Positions 34,301 to 45,956 are shown, counted from the stretch's first letter. The stretch: DNA of 64,000 nucleotides from Thinopyrum elongatum (GCA_011799875.1 CM022302.1:201978086-202042085); one strand, 5' to 3'. Notes: generated by a model not told the origin, from the sequence alone. Translations and numbers: made by a program.

Positions 34301-35372
34301 AAGAGTACACCCTCTACAGAGATTATATCTATTTGAATAGCCGTGTCCATGGTTAAGGACTACAGTCTGGGATGGGTCAAGTATCGGTCTTAGTGTCGGT
34401 CTTCACAGGAAAAACTGCTAAACCAGAACATTGATCATGACATGTGACATATGATGATTATAATAATTATTATTATGGACTAACCATTTGTATTATTTGA
34501 ATTATTGAGTATCCCTGGGACGGTTCTACCTCCTAGATATTCACTGTGATTCTAAGCCCTTTATGTGGTGTCGCTGAGACGCCCGACTGTGGCATGCCTG
34601 CTATTTATTTCTTTATAAGCCCTTTACGTGGTGTCGCTGAGACGCCCGACTGTGGCATGCCTGCTATTTATTTCTTCATAAGCCCTTTATGTGGTGTCAC
34701 TGAGACACCTGACTGTGGCATGCTGATTATTTAATTTTCTTTACAAGCCCTTTATGTGGCGTCGCTCAGATGCCCGACTAAGGCATGCTTTATATTATTA
34801 TCCTTTCGAGGCGTCACTTCAGACACCCGATCGGTTTATTTTATTTTTATTATCTAATTGCTTTTTCATATTTAATGACCTGCTTGCATGCGACATGAAT
34901 TTTATTTCGTGACTGGCTAAGTGATCATGAAAATATTTCAGAGCATGATTATCATCTGTTATATTATACCTGTGTTCATAATGTTTGCGAGTACATTCAA
35001 AGTACTCACTGGCTTGTCCCTGGCTATTGTCTTGGCCAGATTTCTCGCTTGGAGAGAAGCGCAACGACGACAGCCCAGAACCTAGGCATCGAAGATAGCA
35101 GTCACGCAAAGATAGGAGTTATCCAGGTCAGCTGTTCCTGTGCGAAATGGAATCCCATAGACGCTGATAATCCGCAAACCGTTTCCGCCCTCAACCACTA
35201 GAAACCATTTGTTGTACTCATAGGCCAGAATGGTCTTGTACTTCATATTTTGTATTTTTGCTTGGAATTTCTGTATCAAGTTTGTGTCTCATCAGCTAAC
35301 AGTAATCCTGGGGCTGGTGAGCACAAGGGCCATTTACTGGGAAATTAATATCCTGGAAAACCGGTCCTGACA
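31358..35372 (+). repeat. 4.0 kb solo LTR of chromovirus type
   Basis: It starts TGTAACACCCCAAAAATTTG and ends CCGGTCCTGACA, and is flanked by CCATT (31353-31357) and CCATG (35373-35377), a 5-bp duplication with one change. Removing it rejoins AGCTAGCCAT with GGATTGTGAAATAATGG of Nest-3. The start matches the TGTAACACCCC start of the chromovirus LTR at 60160 (minus strand), and both have a GC-rich middle, here 32260-33180, but they are different families. Confidence 0.75.
34554..34830 (+). repeat. 63-bp tandem repeat, four to five units
   Basis: Units start with AAGCCCTTTATGTGG or a near match at 34554, 34617, 34680 and 34745, with a partial fifth from about 34801. They share GTCGCTGAGACGCCCGACTG. 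The 63-bp period is a multiple of three and keeps a frame open by chance; I do not take it as coding. Confidence 0.85.
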
Positions 35373-35967
35373 CCATGGATTGTGAAATAATGGTGGAAAG
35401 GAAATAAACTTTATTTTTTGTTTGGGAACTGCCTATAATGTGTCTAGCATGGGAGATATTGGAAACTTTCGGTCGTGACGTTGATAGGAAAAGCATTCCT
35501 CTCAAAATAATTTTATCACTCTATTTTAAAATAATGAGCTCTGGCACCTCTGCAAATCTCTACTTCCCTCTGCGAAGGGCCTATATATTTATGTAATTTT
35601 ATTTTTACTTTGAGTCTCCATCTTCTCTTATAAAGCGCCAACTGGAGAGCACTATTGTCATACTTGTGCATTGGATGTAGTTAATATTGAGTATGTTTCA
35701 TGAATGGATCAATGAATGAGCATGATGGGCTAGGGATAACTTTCTTTAGCATTGATATTTTGAAAGACATGGTTGCTTGTTGGTATGCTTGAGTATTTAT
35801 ATTTTCATGTCAAACTATAGACTATTGCTTTGAATCACTCAAGTCCAAATATCCATGCCACAAACCAAAATTATATGATGAATATCATGGGTAGAATTCC
35901 ACATCAAAAATTCTGTTTTTATCATTTACCTACTCGAGGATGAGCAGGAATTAAGCTTGGGGATGCT
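35373..35967 (+). other. Nest-3 internal end and polypurine tract
   Basis: This non-coding segment has GAGCTCTGGCACCTCTGC and CTTCCCTCTGCGAAGGGCC, then an AT-rich part whose reverse matches 5640-5870 of Nest-1. It ends TACTCGAGGATGAGCAGG and the purine-rich AAGCTTGGGGATGCT directly before the LTR at 35968. Confidence 0.7.
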
Positions 35968-37517
35968 TGATATGTCTCCAACGTATCTATAATTTTTTTA
36001 TTGTTCCAAGATATTATAGTATAAATCTTGGATGTTTTATATGCAATTATATGTCATTATATATCATTTTTTGGGACTAACCTATTAACTTAGTGCCTAG
36101 TGCGAGTAGCTGTTTTTTGCCTGTTTTTGGTTTTTCAGAATATCAGTACCAAACGAACTCCAAATGCCACGAAACTTTTTGGAGATTTTTTTCTGGACAA
36201 AAGAGACACTAGAAGCTTCGGGAGGTCGCCAGAAGATAAAGGAGGTGGCCACGAGCCACTAGGGCATGCCCTGGTGCCTCGTGGGCTCACCTTTGCTCTG
36301 TTTGACCTAACTCCGCCTCTATAAATTCTCTAAAATTGGTAAACCAACAGAGAGCCACACGAAATGTTTTTCCACCGCCGCAAGTTCCTGTTCTCGTGAG
36401 ATCCCATCTGGAGGCCTTTTCCAGCACTCTGGCGGAGGGGGAATCAATTACGTAGGGGCTCTACATCAACCTTGCTGCACTTCCGATGATGTGTGAGTTG
36501 TTTACCGCAGCCCTATAGGTCCATAGTTAGTAGCTAGATGGCTATCTCTCTTTCTCTTTGATCTTCTATACAATGTTCTCCTCTATGTTCTTGGAGTTTT
36601 ATTTGATGTAATAACTTTTTGCGGTGTGTTTGTTGGGATCCAATGAATTGTGAGTTTATGATCAGATTATCCATGAATATTATTTGAGTCTTCTCTGAAA
36701 TCTTTTATGCATGATTATTATATCTTTGTATTTCTCTCCATTCTATTGATTTTGTTTAGCCAACTAGATTGATTTTTCTTGCAATCGGAGAGGTGCTTTG
36801 TGATGGGTTTGATCTTGCGGTGCTCAATCCCAGTGACAGAAAGGGACATGACACGTATTTGTATAATTGCCATTAAGGATAAAAAGATGGGGTTTATTCA
36901 TGCGTGGATTTATTTTGTCTACACCATGTCATCTTGCTTAAGGCGTTACTCCGTTCTTTATGAACTTAATACTCTAGATGCATGTTGGATAGCGGTCAAT
37001 GTGTGGAGTAATAATCGTAGATGCATAATTGTTTCAGTCTACTTGTCTCGGACGTGATGCCTATATACATGATCATTGCCTTGGATATCGTCATGATTAT
37101 TTGCTTTTCTATCAATTGCCCAACAGTAATTTTTTTACCCACTGTATTCTATTTTTCAAGAGAGAAGCCTCTACTAAAAACTATGGCCCCTGGGTCTACT
37201 TTATCATATATATTAAAATCCAAAAAATACCTTGCTGCAATTTTAATTTATTTATTTTATTTTGTATTTTTGTTCAATCTATCTATCAAACACTATACAA
37301 TTTAATCTTCCAAGTAACCACCGAGGGATTGACAACCCCTTGTTCGCGTTGGTTGCAAGGATTTGTTATTTTATGTCCATGTGCTATTAACGTGGTGTTG
37401 TGTGGTTCTCCTACTGGATTGATAATCTTGGTTCTTAATCGAGGGAAATACTTATCCCTACTGTATTGCATCATCCTCTCCTCTTCGAGGAAATCCCAAC
37501 GCAGCTAACAAGTAGTA
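35968..37517 (+). repeat. Nest-3 3' LTR
   Basis: 1550 bp, starting TGATATGTCTCCAACG and ending AACAAGTAGTA (from AAGTAGCA). TATAAA lies at 36319-36324. It aligns with the solo LTR at 15771-17357 along its length with many substitutions, so it is an older or different subfamily. Confidence 0.8.
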
Positions 37518-38320
37518 GTGGAGGACGGGCGGCTGAACCGGCGGGACAACAAGATCGAAGATGGATCCTCATTCGATGCAGTGGATGAGGGATGTCGAGC
37601 TGCTGTTGTGGACGATGTCGTTGGGGAAGAGGCTCCGGCTGGGCGGTCGGGAGGCGGACGGAGGAGAGTGGGGTTTCGCGGGTTTTGGCGGCCTCGGTGT
37701 TCGAATGGGGGGAACGAAGGGGAAGGGCAGGGGGAGCCATGGCTTAGGGGCGCGCTTGTCCGAAATGTGGGATATGTTATGAAAGTACCCCCACCGGTTT
37801 TGACCACGCGATGTCAAGGCGACATTTCCGGCAGAGGGGTAGAAGGGGGATTTCACGTGTCTGGGCTGCGCGACTGATTTCAAATGAGGAGGGAGTTTTC
37901 GTGCGCGTTGAAATTTTGGGATAACAAGGCGCGGGCGGGTTGAAGAGGTGGGAGTTTCACAGCAGAAGAGAAAAGAGATAGTCTAGCTTGAAAATTTTGG
38001 GATAACAAGGCGCAGATTCCATGTTTGGCAGAACAAACTTAACGTGTACAAAAAAAGACAATTCATACAAGACAAAAGATAGTCATGTCCCCTTTTACTA
38101 TATTGCTACAAATGCCATTCAAAAACTATAAGAAATATCTAAAAAATTTGGGAGAATAATATTAGCATGTACAGTACCAAATCAATTCACACTTCCCTCA
38201 ACAACAACTAAAACAAATCAATTCGCTCCACAAGAAAGAGTCATGTCCCATTTTATATGATTACAAATGCCAGGATCTCGAATTTCAAATTTTGAATCCA
38301 TGTTATGTTGAATTCAAATA
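37518..38320. other. unassigned GC-rich then AT-rich segment
   Basis: 37518-37900 is GC-rich and open in several frames, with no protein I recognise. The phrase ATTTTGGGATAACAAGGCGC occurs twice (about 37913 and 37995). From 38000 the DNA is AT-rich without an ORF. It could be the 5' region of a lost gene or part of an unidentified transposon. Confidence 0.3.
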
Positions 38321-38413
38321 CTCCCTCCGTCCCAAAGTAAGTGACTCAACTTTGTAGTAGCTTTAGTACAAAGTTAGTACACAGTCGAGTCACTTATTTT
38401 GGGCCGGAGGGAG
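38321..38413. mobile_element. Stowaway-type MITE, 93 bp
   Basis: It starts CTCCCTCCGTCCCAAAGTAA and ends TTATTTTGGGCCGGAGGGAG, an imperfect terminal inverted repeat, between TA dinucleotides (38319-38320 and 38414-38415), the Stowaway target duplication. Confidence 0.9.
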
Positions 38414-40895
38414 TATATCATTAGGTGATCTTGTGGTGTATAACGGATGTAGTCCTACATTTTGATTTTCCATCTTATATGAACATTTGACTTCATCCAA
38501 TGAATATATATTGTTGTCAACCACATGGACTAAATTTAAATCAATTTTTCCTATTTGAATATGATTGTTGTCAAGTTATACCATCATTTAAATACTATCT
38601 TGATAACAGAAAACATGCATATAGTAGTAACCATATTTAAATATGAACTACATGTACCATACGATCTCCAATTCAAATATTTGTATCCATTTTATGTTGA
38701 ATTCAAATCATGGTACATTCATGATCTAGGTAGCCACACATTCGGAATAATCTAAACCCGGTTTTCATATGTATAATGTGTTTAACACACACAACAATGC
38801 ATCCCCCCCCCCAACGCACATACACACAACATTTAGATGTTAGCTTCGAAAGCCACACATTATCTCAGATTCGAATAGTTATGTCCATGCACAGATGCAA
38901 TGTGGTTAGACGATGCCTACCATCGGTATCTCAAATTCAAATCGGTTTGGCCTTGTTCATTGTGTATATAGTATATAGCACGTTTGATTCAAAACCACAC
39001 CACGCATATCTCCATTATATTCATGCATGCATGATTTACAAACATCATGATCTCTTATTCAAATATTTGAATCCACTTTTATACTAATTATCGTCTATGT
39101 GAGCCTTTTACACGCACACACACACACTCCTCCTCCCTTTTGTGGACACCAATAACTTTCCTATCGTGCATGCATATATGCACACACACTTCCCACCAGT
39201 CGGCATCCTCTATATCGCACAAACACGTTCTTGTTCTTTAGGTCGGTCTCCCATGATCTCCCTACGTCTCTCCATCTCCATCTTTCCCACACACACCGCG
39301 ATATACCCCTCTAGCTAGTCAGGCATGCTTACGACACACAAACATGTGCACACATAGTATCTCCCCTCCTCTCACCATCCATGCCCCCCGCCCTAACTCT
39401 GAGGATGTGCGAGCACTGTCGCCCCCTCTGTTGTTGTCCATCTGTCACTCATACAGTGTCACAAGCTAGTTGCACCCCCTGCCCCCTCCACACACACACC
39501 TCTACCTCTCTTCATCACTCCGGGTGTTCTTTATCTCCGACACATGCATGCATGTGCACCAATCGATTTCCCTCTATGTGTAGCCAGGTCTCTCGCTATT
39601 TCCCCACACAAAACGACCGATCTATATCTCTAGTTAAATCTCCCCCTCTTTACCCACGTACACATCGACCGAACCACGACCTCTCTGCATAGGATCGCCT
39701 ACCACACACACATTAATTGTCCCTCCTGTCTCATCATCCATGCCGTCCGCTTCATCTATCGACTAGACAAGCGCGCCCACGCAAGTTATTGTCCCCTCTC
39801 TTTAATTATTGATCTCGCACTTGTACTCCTTCCTTGTCTTTGTCTAGTTGGCCTCTCACATCATCTTCCAACATGCACCCCCTCTTTCCTAGCGCTTCTA
39901 TGCTCGTAAAGTTCTTCCCTCTATCCGTGTCTATCGATATGTCGCGTAAATGATCCCTCCCCCTCTCTTCTCGTATATCACTCCCTCCACATACATATAC
40001 TATGTATTCGGGCTTCTCTTTGACACAAACATATGTATAGAGGCATGTCGCACGCACCATCTCTCGCTCTCTCTCTAATACACCCACTAGGTGGAGGGCA
40101 TGTATGAAGAGAAGAGGTGCATGCACGCATGCACTGCCTCCCTCATACACACATGTGGGTACACGATGGAGCACATTTCTCTAAGGAGAGGTAGCCCACG
40201 TGATAATTTGATGCATGTTGAAAGACTTGTTAGATGACATGACACTAGTACTTCCGGTACGTGCAAAGCAAGTAGGAAACAAAATATGATCAAGTTTTTC
40301 TTTCGGGCAATGTCTCTCCTTTTCAGTCAATATATTTATGAATAAAATGATGGGGCGGCATCAATGAAGCCACGTGGCACATGTGGAGGTGTTGTTTGCC
40401 AGCTTCTTGTGTGGATTGATCCCACTGACATGCTGATGGTTCCAGAAGAATGTAGACACTGCTGGGTACAATGAGGTTACTGTAGACGCAAATCCCAGGC
40501 ACTTAGACTATTGGATCAACATCAACGAATGGCTAATATCGCGTCACACGTGAAATTGAGAATTTCTAAACTGATTATAGAAATAGCCAGCAGCGGGCTA
40601 CTCATTTCTTGCTCCAAGTGGTTGCGGGTGTCTGGCTCCACCATGATGGCCTCTGAGAACGCGGGCCCACGTACGCGTCCGAGAAATATATGTAAACCGC
40701 CGGGAAAACTCCCACGCCCCCGCTACACAGAAAGAAAGATAAAAACTCCATCGTTTCCCGCACTGGAAAAACACCGCCCTCACCTTTCTAATGAGGATTT
40801 CTATTGACCAATCTCTTTAAGGAGCCAAAGCAAGTGTTACCATTTACAAATTAAGTTAGGCGGTAAACTTATAGCCCGTCGCGCTAGCGTCGCCC
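38414..40895. other. pyrimidine- and CA-rich intergenic DNA with diverged repeats
   Basis: There is no gene. The phrase ATTCAAATATTTG(T/A)ATCCA recurs near 38290, 38670 and 39055, each followed by a run ending in TTCAAAT or AATT. 39100-40180 is rich in C, T and CA repeats (for example CACACACACACAC at 39113-39127). 40040-40170 resembles 41565-41700 (CACCATCTC, GAAGAGAAGAGGTGCATGCACGC versus GAAGCAAAGAGGTGCACGCACGC). Confidence 0.5.
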
Positions 40896-41177
40896 CAACA
40901 CACGGTCAGTCCGACCCGCCCCTCAGCGAAGGGACGCACATCGGCTTGGTGCGTCACTCACATGTGCGACTGCATGTAAGCAGTAGCACCAACACACGGT
41001 CGGTCCGGCCTGCCGCTCATCAAAGGGACGCGCATCGGCTTGATACATCACTGACATGTGCGACTGCATGTGAGCAGTAGCATGAACAAACGGTATGTCC
41101 GGTCCATCGCTCACCGAAGAGACGCGCATTGGCTTGGTACATCACTTATGTTCGACCGCATGAGAGAAGTAGCAAAC
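40896..41177. repeat. 94-bp tandem repeat, three units
   Basis: Units start at 40896, 40990 and 41084 with CAACACACGG-like openings and share GGGACGC(A/G)CATCGGCTTG and ACATGTGCGACTGCATGT. The third unit is more diverged. Confidence 0.85.
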
Positions 41178-41651
41178 CGACAGGCGAAGCTCCCCCGCCT
41201 ACCACGCCCCAAAAGCCTGGCCTTTTATTTTAGTAATATTGTAGATCCCTTTAAAAAATGAAGATCGCACCAAGGAGCAGACCATGGCAGTTGTGAACGC
41301 TCGTGTGGCAGTTTCATGGGTAGTGGAGGGGTGTGGTGTGGCAGTTTTGTAAAATGCCATTGCACTTCCTTTTTTACTGTTGTTTTCATCCAATAACTAG
41401 CACCGTTGGATGAAGATCTTATGATTATTGGGTCATTCACCAGGAATAGCCTAATGGCGAGCTATTGACTAGTCTTTTTTTCACACGCATTACATCGACA
41501 CATATCATCTCTCTCCCTCTTTCCCACGCACACACCTACGCTCATGAGTCTCTTGGGACTTCTCGCACACACCATCTCAAGCTCTCTAGGTCGATGCCAC
41601 CCACGTACACTTGTACTCTATGTTTAGTACATTGTACATGAAGCAAAGAGG
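41178..41651. other. unassigned segment before the duplication
   Basis: No ORF is supported. It is mixed sequence with a short CA-rich part near 41485-41540. Its last part is similar to 40040-40170. Confidence 0.3.
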
Positions 41652-42339
41652 TGCACGCACGCACTCATCCTCTCTCACACACGCATCTGTAGCTACGAAT
41701 TATAGTGTTCACAACCATCCGAGTGGCTCTATCAAAGGTTCATGTTGCTCCTTGGCCTTGAGATTGAAAAGTTCAAAACACGGAGGCTCAGCTGGAGGCG
41801 CGAGGTTTTGGTTAATGTGTGTGCCACACACGACACCAACACGACACGAGCTTGGTCTGCCTGGTGCGCAGTCGGGTGAGTACTACTAGTAGTACTACTT
41901 TGATGTGTCACGTCAACTCGCAGAAGTATGCAACACTTCCTCAACAAACAAGCATATAAGCAGCTTATATTTAGGTTTACTTCTTACCCAAAGGATGCAC
42001 GCACGCACTCATCCTCTCTCACACACGCATCTGTAGCTACGAATTATAGTGTTCACAACCATCTGAGTGGCTCTATCAAAGGTTCATGTTGCTCCTTGGC
42101 CTTGAGATTGAAAAGTTCAAAACACGGAGGCTCAGCTGGAGGCGCGAGGTTTTGGTTAATGTGTGTGCCACACACGACACCAACACGACACGAGCTTGGT
42201 CTGCCTGGTGCGCAGTCGGGTGAGTACTACTAGTAGTACTACTTTGATGTGTCACGTCAACTCGCAGAAGTATGCAACACTTCCTCAACAAACAAGCATA
42301 TAAGCAGCTTATATTTAGGTTTACTTCTTACCCAAAGGA
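41652..42339. repeat. 344-bp direct tandem duplication
   Basis: 41652-41995 and 41996-42339 are the same 344-bp unit, starting TGCACGCACGCACTC and ending ACCCAAAGGA. By eye one change is clear (ATCCGAGTGG against ATCTGAGTGG). The near identity shows a recent event or ongoing homogenisation, or an assembly duplication. The unit contains a CTACTAGTAGTACTAC palindromic stretch. Confidence 0.9.
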
Positions 42340-42414
42340 TCTAATATCCAACGGACATAAAATATCCCTTCGACTGTTGGAAATTACTTCAACTGCTGAT
42401 CTGATGTTGAAGTA

Positions 42415-42736
42415 CTTCCTCCGTCATGGTTTAGAAGGCGCAGTTCAGTTTTCATGCATTTTCAGAATAGGAGAGGATTAAGGCGTGTTGGCAATTAATG
42501 AAGAGTTAATTAGGCCGTTTGAGTGCGCGTGTGATGCATGCAGTCGGTCTCCACCACTGCATGCGCTAGGACTGCTCATTTACTGGCTGTGGGGCACACT
42601 GCGCATTAATTTCTCCATTAATTTGGCGTCGTAGTTAACAATCGATGCTATTTCCTAGTACGTGGTACAGCCAATCACTAACCACCTTGGCCCCAGAGAA
42701 TTTTGCAGCGTGCCTTCTAAACCGTGACAGTGGGAG
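42415..42736. mobile_element. MITE of mariner/Stowaway type, 322 bp
   Basis: The left end CTTCCTCCGTCATGGTTTAG and right end CTAAACCGTGACAGTGGGAG are inverted repeats, extended inward by AAGGCGC/GCGTGCCTT. TA flanks both ends (42413-42414 and 42737-42738). It has no ORF of note. Confidence 0.8.
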
Positions 42737-42872
42737 TAATTGCTGCATCGCCATCAAAATCCACCATCTCTTAAGCTAAAGTAGACCATACTGAACCCAA
42801 CTTCAACTGTTGATCTGATGTTGGAGTATATTAGCATATTACTAAGATAAAAAGAAGGCATTGTGGAATCAT

Positions 42873-43731
42873 TTACGAGGCGAGCTTGTCAATCTGAATG
42901 TAGAGGGACACCATCCTCGAATACCCAGCCCCGGCCAGAAGCTTGGGTAGCACTGTGAAGAAGTTCAGCTCCTCCATGACGAGGGTGTCGGGTTCCTTGC
43001 TGCTAGTCACCTCTATTTCAACCTTGACGGCATCGGTCCTGCCTTTGTGCGCCCCCGGCGGCCCTTTCGCCCACACCTTGGCCGCGTAGTGCGGCAGTGG
43101 GGATGCCCCCGCTCTGATGTGGACGACGAACACGGCGATAGGCGTGCCGATGTCGAGCGCCCCGTCGACCACAAAAACCATGCGGCTGTCCCCCTCCCCA
43201 AACAGCAAGCGTCGCGGCTCCGACACCGGCACCTACAGCTGGAGCACCTTGCCATACTGGATCATGTGCACGGGCATGGGGTGCATGGTGCTGATGTGGT
43301 GGGGGAGCACCGGCGGCGGGCCTTCGTAGCCACAGTCGGTCATAGGGCATTTGCAGGGCACGAGCAGACACACGCTCTGGTGATCGGCAAGCTTGTGGTA
43401 AGTGATGTAGAGCCCACAACCTTCATGCGGGCACTCGACCCTCGCCAAGGATAGGACGGCGTCCATCGCCGTATTGCGCACGTCGAAGCCGCCGCCGCGT
43501 TCTCACTTCTGGCACTGCCGCTGGTTCCCGGGGAGCTCGCCATGGTAGTCAGCGTAGGCCAGGTGCCCTCCCTTGCACTGCGCAAATCAATCAAACACCA
43601 CATCAATCAAGAAACCTGCACCTTGCTCGATCAGCCGAATGGACGAGATGTATTCGAACCTCGTACACTGGAGGCTTCAAGGGGCGGAGGCACAAGGGGC
43701 AGTGGAGCAAGGTGAGGTCAAAGACCTCCAT
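42873..43731 (-). pseudogene. SINA-like E3 ubiquitin ligase pseudogene
   Basis: Exon 1 (43731-43660) encodes 24 residues with LLHCPLCLRPLKPPV, the start of the RING. An 82-bp intron (43659-43578, GT...AG) follows, then exon 2 (43577-42873). Exon 2 has CKGGHLAYADYHGELPGN, ARVECPHEGCGLYITYHKLADH and CKCPMTDCGYEG (the SIAH-type zinc finger), and the substrate-binding half ending SLYIQIDKLAS. SINA proteins transfer ubiquitin to bound targets. Two in-frame stops break it, TGA at 43503-43505 and TAG at 43233-43235, and two RING cysteines read Tyr (HLAYADY for HLACADC in the family). The total is about 258 codons, slightly short for the family. Introns are kept, so it is a decayed gene or transposon-carried copy and not a processed one. 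Confidence 0.85.
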
Positions 43732-44415
43732 CGTCGGGTCCTATTCCGTCGGCATGATCTCATCCTCCTTGTGCACCACCATCTCTCGCTTTAGGGCCAG
43801 GGCATTATAAAGTTTTACCATCACATATTCATACTTCAAGGTACCTTAAATAACCACATGCAAGGATAAAAAACTCACGGCATGCATGCATGCATTGTAA
43901 TTAATGCATCGATAAACACATTTTTTTGAAATATATTGAGTGCACTGCTTTGATGTGTCGTGTCAACTCGTACAACAAGGAGAAGCTTGATTACAACACC
44001 CTCTCCCTCGCCCATGAGTGTGGTGGCTCGCAGGACGAGGAGAAGCTTTTGCTACACGCTCTCCCTCTTGCACGCAGTGGACATGTAGTAGTTTATTCGG
44101 TGTCAGATGGCCAGAAGCATACTGTAGTAGTACCATCATTGTTCGACTTCCCGAAGAGGCGAAGAGCCAAGCGTAACCCGAACACTCGTGTGGCAGTTTC
44201 CTGTGTAGGGGAGGTAGTAACATTGTCTAGGATAGCATGAATGTTACTAATGTAAAGTTACTCTCCATTTTTAGGGCCAGTTATACTACCCACTATGGAG
44301 GTAGTAACATAGCCTAGGGTACCGTGTATGTTAGGGCATCCACAATGTTACCATTTTGTCGCCTCTAATGGCTGCCTCAAAGCCTTAGAAGTCGATGCCA
44401 TACACTGCAGGCCAT
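43732..44415. other. unassigned segment with a short direct repeat
   Basis: The phrase GAGGTAGTAACAT starts at 44211 and again at 44298 with related sequence after it (GTCTAGGATAGC and AGCCTAGGGTACC). Such sequence is seen in Triticeae MITEs. No gene is supported. Confidence 0.35.
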
Positions 44416-45468
44416 CACTGGTACAGCGAGCTGCTATACAAACGGTATTTAACCCCTTTCCGCGACGGCATTTTAAACCGTTGCCTAGTGAGTGTGGGCG
44501 ATAGGGGGGGTCCTTCCCACACGACCTAGAAACCATCGGGGATAGGGAGTAGGAATGCATACGTTTTTCAGAACAAAGCGTATGCGATGCCCACACCTAT
44601 CCCAAACACGATCCTTCACACAACTATCTGGGATATATCTAATATCACAAACACTCCGTCCTTGCTACTCGTGTGTGCTAGCATTACTATCGCAGTCGGT
44701 ATTCTGTGGTGCTACGTTTACGATACGCGGCCCATCACAAACAATTCACGATTATAGAATGTGTATGATAAGCAGACAATCACACACATTCACTTTTCCC
44801 GAACCGTATGCGATAACTAATTAAGAAGATTACCTAATCATCGTACGAGTGTTGGATAGGATTACGAAACGTCGGACCGTCGTACCAGTGTTGTACAGGA
44901 TAACTATCGCACACACTATTATGTGGTACAACGTTTACAATGCCTATGACATCCGAAATAGTTCATGATTGTAAACCGTGTATGATAGTGCGACTATCAC
45001 AAACATTTAGTTTGCTCGCACCATTTGTGATATTGTCTGACATCACACATGCTTTGCAAATGGCAACTATGTGCATGGTAGCACACATTTCCTCTCTGCA
45101 AACCGTGTCGAATAATGATGTATATCACACACGTTTGTACTTTACAGACCGTATGCACCGTAACGACCTGCAGAGCATATTTCGACCCTAATTAAATCAC
45201 TGCTATTTAAAATTGTACCAAATTTGAATTAGCAAGTTGGCTACAACTTTATTCATATCCATCGGGTTAAACAACCAATGCATTATTCGATTCGCAGATA
45301 CACATGTTCAAGAATTACATAAGCACCAAATAAAGAATGATGAACCAGGGTTGTATACTTGTACTATTAAACACGATAAAGAAAGATGCAAAAGACATTT
45401 TGGTTGCTGAACAAGGTGAAGCAGAATGCCCTTATTGTGCTCTCCTCCATGAAGAAGGCACGCACGAC

Positions 45469-45895
45469 TCAGTCCAACCCCTTGTGATGGCCGACCGCCC
45501 ATCCTTCATTGTCTTCATGACTCATGAGGACATCTAGATAGTCATTGTGTTCTGGTAGAAATACATTAACCTTTGCATGCCCACCAATCATGTAGTTTGA
45601 GAGGTAATCTTGAGTAAACTGCTTCAAGAACCACTGCAAAGGAAAAAAGATTCAGACATTGTCATCTAATACAACTCATTATGGGTAGTAAAAAGAAGGC
45701 TGCAGAGTTCTTACTTACCATGTTGTAGCTCACTATTGTCTTGGATAACGTGTAAACAAATAGTTTAATTGCCATCTTTTGACCCATTTTACTAACAATC
45801 TTTATCAGTTTCCTCACTTGGTGCTGGTTCACCAATATCTCATTGCCCCATACGCAGAAAGGGTCGAAGCACGGATCTTTACCAATGACATGTAC
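45469..45895 (-). pseudogene. captured gene exons, B3-like (downstream part)
   Basis: Two exons read in one frame on the minus strand. Exon 45895-45719 (59 codons) starts after a TTTTAG acceptor with VHVIGKDPCFDPFCVWGN and ends KTIVSYNM before a GTAAGTAAG donor. Intron 45718-45634 is 85 bp and ends TTTGCAG. Exon 45633-45469 continues WFLKQFTQDYLSNYMIGGHAKVNVFLP and ends HHKGLD then TGA. The second exon resembles the first half of a B3 domain (an F-x-K-x-F-x(3)-Y-L pattern followed by a short beta strand), but the GW...F half is absent after the stop. Upstream exons probably lie at 61164-60771, across the chromovirus. Confidence 0.55.
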
Positions 45896-45956
45896 CTAAA
45901 AGCACCAAGTTAATATTAGAAGGTAAACAACAATTGCACAATGATGTAGTACAACA

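Larger units (their letters stand above)
25055..37517 (+). mobile_element. Nest-3: 3' part of a third TGATACG-type element
   Basis: 25055-25087 and 30220 onward match, in reverse, the Nest-2 interior around 13330-13380 (GGAATAAGGAGTGGCAAG joined to GAGCCTAAGCTTGGGG). The element then runs to its polypurine tract and 3' LTR. Its 5' LTR and coding part are missing from the window: the Tat element abuts its interior at about 25055, most simply because the Tat element inserted into it. A Copia element and a 4 kb solo LTR interrupt it. Confidence 0.75.

Noticed and set aside
34546..34734. Repetitive 62-residue ORF (repeated CGVAETPDCGM)
   Set aside because: It is the translation of a 63-bp tandem repeat inside an LTR; the period happens to be a multiple of three.
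37471..37883. Pro/Arg-rich ORFs on both strands right of the Nest-3 LTR
   Set aside because: GC-rich composition without a recognisable domain or clear gene structure; left as unassigned.
43926..44240. 104-residue plus-strand ORF
   Set aside because: No domain, no conserved start context, and it overlaps a short transposon-like direct repeat.
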